A stretch of 64,000 bases of DNA from Bradyrhizobium ottawaense (GTDB lineage: Bacteria; Pseudomonadota; Alphaproteobacteria; Rhizobiales; Xanthobacteraceae): assembly GCF_900099825.1 (NCBI RefSeq), contig NZ_LT629693.1, positions 620,001-684,000 on the forward strand. Direction: 5' to 3'. This document shows positions 61,179 to 64,000 of this stretch, in pieces (the first letter of the stretch is position 1; each line of letters begins with the position of its first letter). The position numbers were made by a program, and so were the translations under genes. The notes under the pieces are model-generated. The model saw only the letters and a program-made list of their open reading frames with translations. It was not told where the DNA came from and searched no databases.

Positions 61179-63376
61179 GCTTTCCTCCCCACAGCGATCA
61201 GCGAGCGGTCGATCGGCAGTCGCCGCAAGGCGACGCCGGTCGCGGCATAAATCGCGTTGCGCAGCGCGGGCGGCCCCGCCGTCACGCCGGTTTCGCCGAT
61301 GCCGCCCGGCGCCTCGCCGCTCTTGATGACGTGAACCTCGACCTTCGGCACTTGGTCGATCCGGAGCATGCGGTAGTCGTGGAAGTTGGATTGCTGGACG
61401 CGACCTTTGTCGATGGTGATTTCGCCGTAGAGTGCGGCGGTCAGGCCGAAGATCAAACCACCTTCGAGCTGGGCCATGATGGTATCGGGATTGACGGCGA
61501 TGCCGGTATCGACCGCGGATGTTATGCGATGCAGAAGCACTTCGCCCTGTTCGTCGACTTCGGCTTCGACCACGGTTGCGATGAAGCTGCCGAACGACGG
61601 CTGCACGCTGACGCCGCGTCCGATGCGTGCGGGAAGCGGCTGGCCCCAACCGGATTTTTCCGCGACCAGATTGAGCGCGGCCAGCAGACGCGGGTTCTTG
61701 CCCAGCATGCCGCGGCGGAAGTCGATCGGATCCTTGCCCACCTTGCGCGCCAGTTCGTCCATGAAGCTTTCGATCGCAAAGACATTGTTGTTGGGACCGA
61801 CGCCGCGCCAGAAGCCGGTCGGCACCGCCGGCGGTTCGGCGCGGACATATTCGACGTGGAAATTGGGAATGTCGTAAGGCGCATCGACGGCGCTGTCGAC
61901 GGCGTCGATATCGATGCCCTTCTGGAACGCCGGCGGCAGCCAGCGCGCGATCACCGCCGCGCCGCTGACCTTGTATCTCCAGCCGACGATCTTGCCGGCG
62001 GACAAAGTCGCCGAAATCGTGTCGCGATAGACCGGACGATAGACGTCATGCTGGATGTCTTCTTCGCGGGTCCACACCACTTTTACGGGGCCATCGACCT
62101 GCTTTGCCACGCGCACCGCCGCGACCACCATGTCGGGCTCGAGCTTGCGGCCAAACCCGCCGCCGAGCAGGTGGTTGTTGACGGTCACTTTCTCGACCGG
62201 CAGCCCGGCCGCTTTCGCCGCCTCCGACTGCACCCGGGTCATGATCTGGGTGCCGGTCCAGATTTCGCAGGAGGAGCGTGTGACGTGAACTGTGGCATTC
62301 ACCGGCTCCATCGTCGCATGTGCGAGAAACGGAAGCTCATACGACGCGTCAAGCCGCTCGCCGGTTGCGAGGCCCTTGGCGATATCGCCTTCGGATTTGG
62401 CGACCACGCCGTTCTTTTCGCTAGCCGCGCGCAAATCCCGCCAGATGTCCTTCGAGCTGACATGTGCGTTCGGGCCTTCGTTCCAGTCGATGACGAGCGC
62501 ATCTAGGCCTTTCTTGGCGGCCCACATGTGATCGCCGACCACGGCGACCATGTCGTCCAGTACAACGATCTTCTGCACACCGGGAATTTTCTTGGCGGCG
62601 CTGTCGTCGACTTTACCAACCTTGCCGCCGAACACCGGACACGCAGCAACGGTTGCGAACTTCATACCGGGGAGGATCGCGTCGATCCCGTAGACGGCCT
62701 TGCCGTTGGCCTTGTCGGGCGTGTCGAGACGCTTCAGCGGCTTGCCGATCAACACGAAATCGTTCGGGTCTTTGAGCGCGACGTCTCGTGGCGGCGTTTG
62801 GCTGCCGGCGGCTTGCGCCAGCGCGCCATAGGAAAGCCTGCGTCCGCTCTCTTTATGGATGACCTCGCCGTTCGCCGCCGTGCAGCCTGCCGGATCGACC
62901 TGCCATTGTTGCGCGGCGGCTTGGACCAGCATGGCGCGGGCGCCGGCGCCGCCTTTGCGCAATTGTGTCCACCACGCCCGGATCGAATTGGAATTGCCGG
63001 TGACCTGAAGACCAAACACCGGATTGCCGTAGAGCTCGTCGTTCGGCGGCGCATGCTCGAGCGTCACATGTGGAAAAACGGCGTCGAGTTCCTCGGCCAG
63101 GATCATCGCGATCGCGGTGTAAACGCCCTGACCCATTTCAACCTGCGGCATCACCAATGTGGTATGGCCGGCTTGATCGATGCGGATGAAGGCATTGGGC
63201 GCGAACTTGCTTTCCGTCGCGTCCGGCGGCTGCACGGGCTCGTTTGGCGCCAGCGCAGACAGGGGGAGATGGAATGCGAGCAGAAATCCGCCCGCTAAAC
63301 CAGTCGTCAGCAACGTGCGGCGTGAAACGTCGCCGGAAATCTTTTCGCGAAGAAACGCTTTTTCTGCAAGGATCAT
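61175..63376 (-). CDS. Xanthine dehydrogenase-family molybdopterin subunit (IorB/aldehyde oxidase-like)
   Basis: A 733-residue protein with a twin-arginine-type signal (SRRTLLTTGLAGGFLLAF), so it folds with cofactor before export. Cofactor and active-site stretches include VEMGQGVYTAIAMILAEELD, LLGGGFGRKLEPDMVVAAVR, TGFWRGVGPNNNVFAIESFM and, near the end, GEAPGGIGETGVTAGPPALR with the catalytic Glu. It hydroxylates an aldehyde or N-heterocycle; the substrate is not known. It is the middle gene of the operon. Confidence 0.92.
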   Translation of the reverse strand: MILAEKAFLREKISGDVSRRTLLTTGLAGGFLLAFHLPLSALAPNEPVQPPDATESKFAPNAFIRIDQAGHTTLVMPQVEMGQGVYTAIAMILAEELDAVFPHVTLEHAPPNDELYGNPVFGLQVTGNSNSIRAWWTQLRKGGAGARAMLVQAAAQQWQVDPAGCTAANGEVIHKESGRRLSYGALAQAAGSQTPPRDVALKDPNDFVLIGKPLKRLDTPDKANGKAVYGIDAILPGMKFATVAACPVFGGKVGKVDDSAAKKIPGVQKIVVLDDMVAVVGDHMWAAKKGLDALVIDWNEGPNAHVSSKDIWRDLRAASEKNGVVAKSEGDIAKGLATGERLDASYELPFLAHATMEPVNATVHVTRSSCEIWTGTQIMTRVQSEAAKAAGLPVEKVTVNNHLLGGGFGRKLEPDMVVAAVRVAKQVDGPVKVVWTREEDIQHDVYRPVYRDTISATLSAGKIVGWRYKVSGAAVIARWLPPAFQKGIDIDAVDSAVDAPYDIPNFHVEYVRAEPPAVPTGFWRGVGPNNNVFAIESFMDELARKVGKDPIDFRRGMLGKNPRLLAALNLVAEKSGWGQPLPARIGRGVSVQPSFGSFIATVVEAEVDEQGEVLLHRITSAVDTGIAVNPDTIMAQLEGGLIFGLTAALYGEITIDKGRVQQSNFHDYRMLRIDQVPKVEVHVIKSGEAPGGIGETGVTAGPPALRNAIYAATGVALRRLPIDRSLIAVGRKA

Positions 63377-63385
63377 GGCGCGATC

Positions 63386-63850
63386 CTACGACGGCCGGCC
63401 GGAGGCGGCCTGTTTGATCGCGGCGCGAATCCGCACATAGGTGCCGCAGCGGCAGATATTTCCCGCCATCGCAGCGTCGATATCGCTGTCGTCCGGATTG
63501 GAGGTGGCCCCGAGCAAGGCGGCGGCCGACATGATCTGGCCCGGCTGGCAGTAGCCGCACTGGATCACTTCGAGATCGAGCCAGGCCTTCTGCACTTTCG
63601 CACCAGAAGGCGTCGCGCCGACGCCTTCGATGGTAGTGACGGCGCGATTGCGGATCGCGCCGACCGGCAGCATGCAGGAACGCACCGGCTTGCCGTCAAT
63701 ATGCACGGTGCAGGCGCCACATTGCGCGATGCCGCAGCCGAATTTCGTTCCAGTCATGCCGAGCACGTCACGCAGAACCCACAGCAGGGGCATATCCGCC
63801 GGCGCGTCGAACGATTTCGGCTCGCCATTGATTGTCAGGGTAATGGCCAT
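63386..63850 (-). CDS. [2Fe-2S] subunit of molybdenum hydroxylase, 154 aa
   Basis: The plant-ferredoxin-type cluster lies in [19 protein letters not shown] with the fourth Cys in RSCMLP. The second cluster lies in [17 protein letters not shown] and [20 protein letters not shown]. It moves electrons from the molybdenum centre to the cytochrome. There is no signal peptide, so it is exported with the Tat-bearing large subunit. The ATG at 63850 has GGAGG upstream. It is nine bases before the large-subunit gene. Confidence 0.93.
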   Translation of the reverse strand: MAITLTINGEPKSFDAPADMPLLWVLRDVLGMTGTKFGCGIAQCGACTVHIDGKPVRSCMLPVGAIRNRAVTTIEGVGATPSGAKVQKAWLDLEVIQCGYCQPGQIMSAAALLGATSNPDDSDIDAAMAGNICRCGTYVRIRAAIKQAASGRPS

Positions 63851-64000
63851 CGGAACCTCCAATTCGGCGATCACCGGACATCGCCGGTCGCGGTGTAGCT
63901 CGCCAGGGACGGATTGAGGTGGCGGCTGGGTTGTATCGCGCTGCTATCCGTCAACAAAGCAGAGATATCTTTTGCAGCGCGGACCTGCGGTGCCGACACG
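63851..64000. promoter_or_regulatory. Upstream region of the molybdenum hydroxylase operon
   Basis: No gene and no FNR/FixK palindrome was seen, so this operon is probably outside the low-oxygen regulon. Confidence 0.35.

Overview
The window is high-GC alphaproteobacterial DNA. Codon use, the FixLJ/FixK-style regulators, and small families such as DUF3775, DUF1931 and DUF6894 point to the Bradyrhizobium/Rhodopseudomonas/Afipia group. No rRNA, tRNA, CRISPR array or phage structural gene was seen. Identifications rest on reading translations and motifs by eye; no search was run.

From 1 to about 50.4 kb the window is an accessory stress and low-oxygen island. It carries Dps, a CioA-type cytochrome bd oxidase, four large universal stress proteins (two broken), a histone-fold DUF1931 protein, thioredoxin 2, a rhomboid and a Clp-fold protease. 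It also carries an EmrAB-type exporter, two Hsp20s, Lon, DnaK-GrpE-CbpA-CbpM, HdeD, PRC-barrel and BON proteins, a peroxiredoxin/DsbA pair, a baeRF-type protein, a Bax-inhibitor-1 protein, and a three-subunit FAD/cytochrome c dehydrogenase. Its unifying feature is about twenty copies of an FNR/FixK-type palindrome (TTGAY-N4-RTCAA) in intergenic regions, mostly 53-118 bp from a start codon. A GAF/PAS histidine kinase, a FixJ-like regulator and a FixK/FNR-like regulator sit together at 33.2-36.2 kb and are the natural control unit. One palindrome precedes no gene; it sits exactly 41.5 bp before the first base of a predicted small RNA ending in a strong terminator.

The island shows heavy decay. 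A USP-DUF1931-DUF2188 module occurs twice (7.7-9.5 kb and 17.7-19.1 kb), and each copy has lost the gene the other kept. cydB, one USP and a LuxR-type sensor each carry a one-base frameshift. Remnants of an M50 protease, PhhB, a receiver domain, a LuxR regulator, an Rhs-like protein and tyrosine recombinases lie between the intact genes.

From 50.4 to 56.7 kb lie signalling genes: a LuxR-sensor/DUF6894 fusion, a second FixJ-like regulator, a single-domain receiver, a chimera of an IS110 transposase start with a kinase ATPase domain, and a 1299-residue double hybrid kinase. From 56.9 to 59.6 kb lie a decayed IS5-family element, an intact IS701-family element with 17-bp inverted repeats and a 4-bp CTAA duplication, and a broken integrase. 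The right end (59.8-63.9 kb) is a three-gene molybdenum hydroxylase operon: [2Fe-2S] subunit, molybdopterin subunit and triheme cytochrome c.
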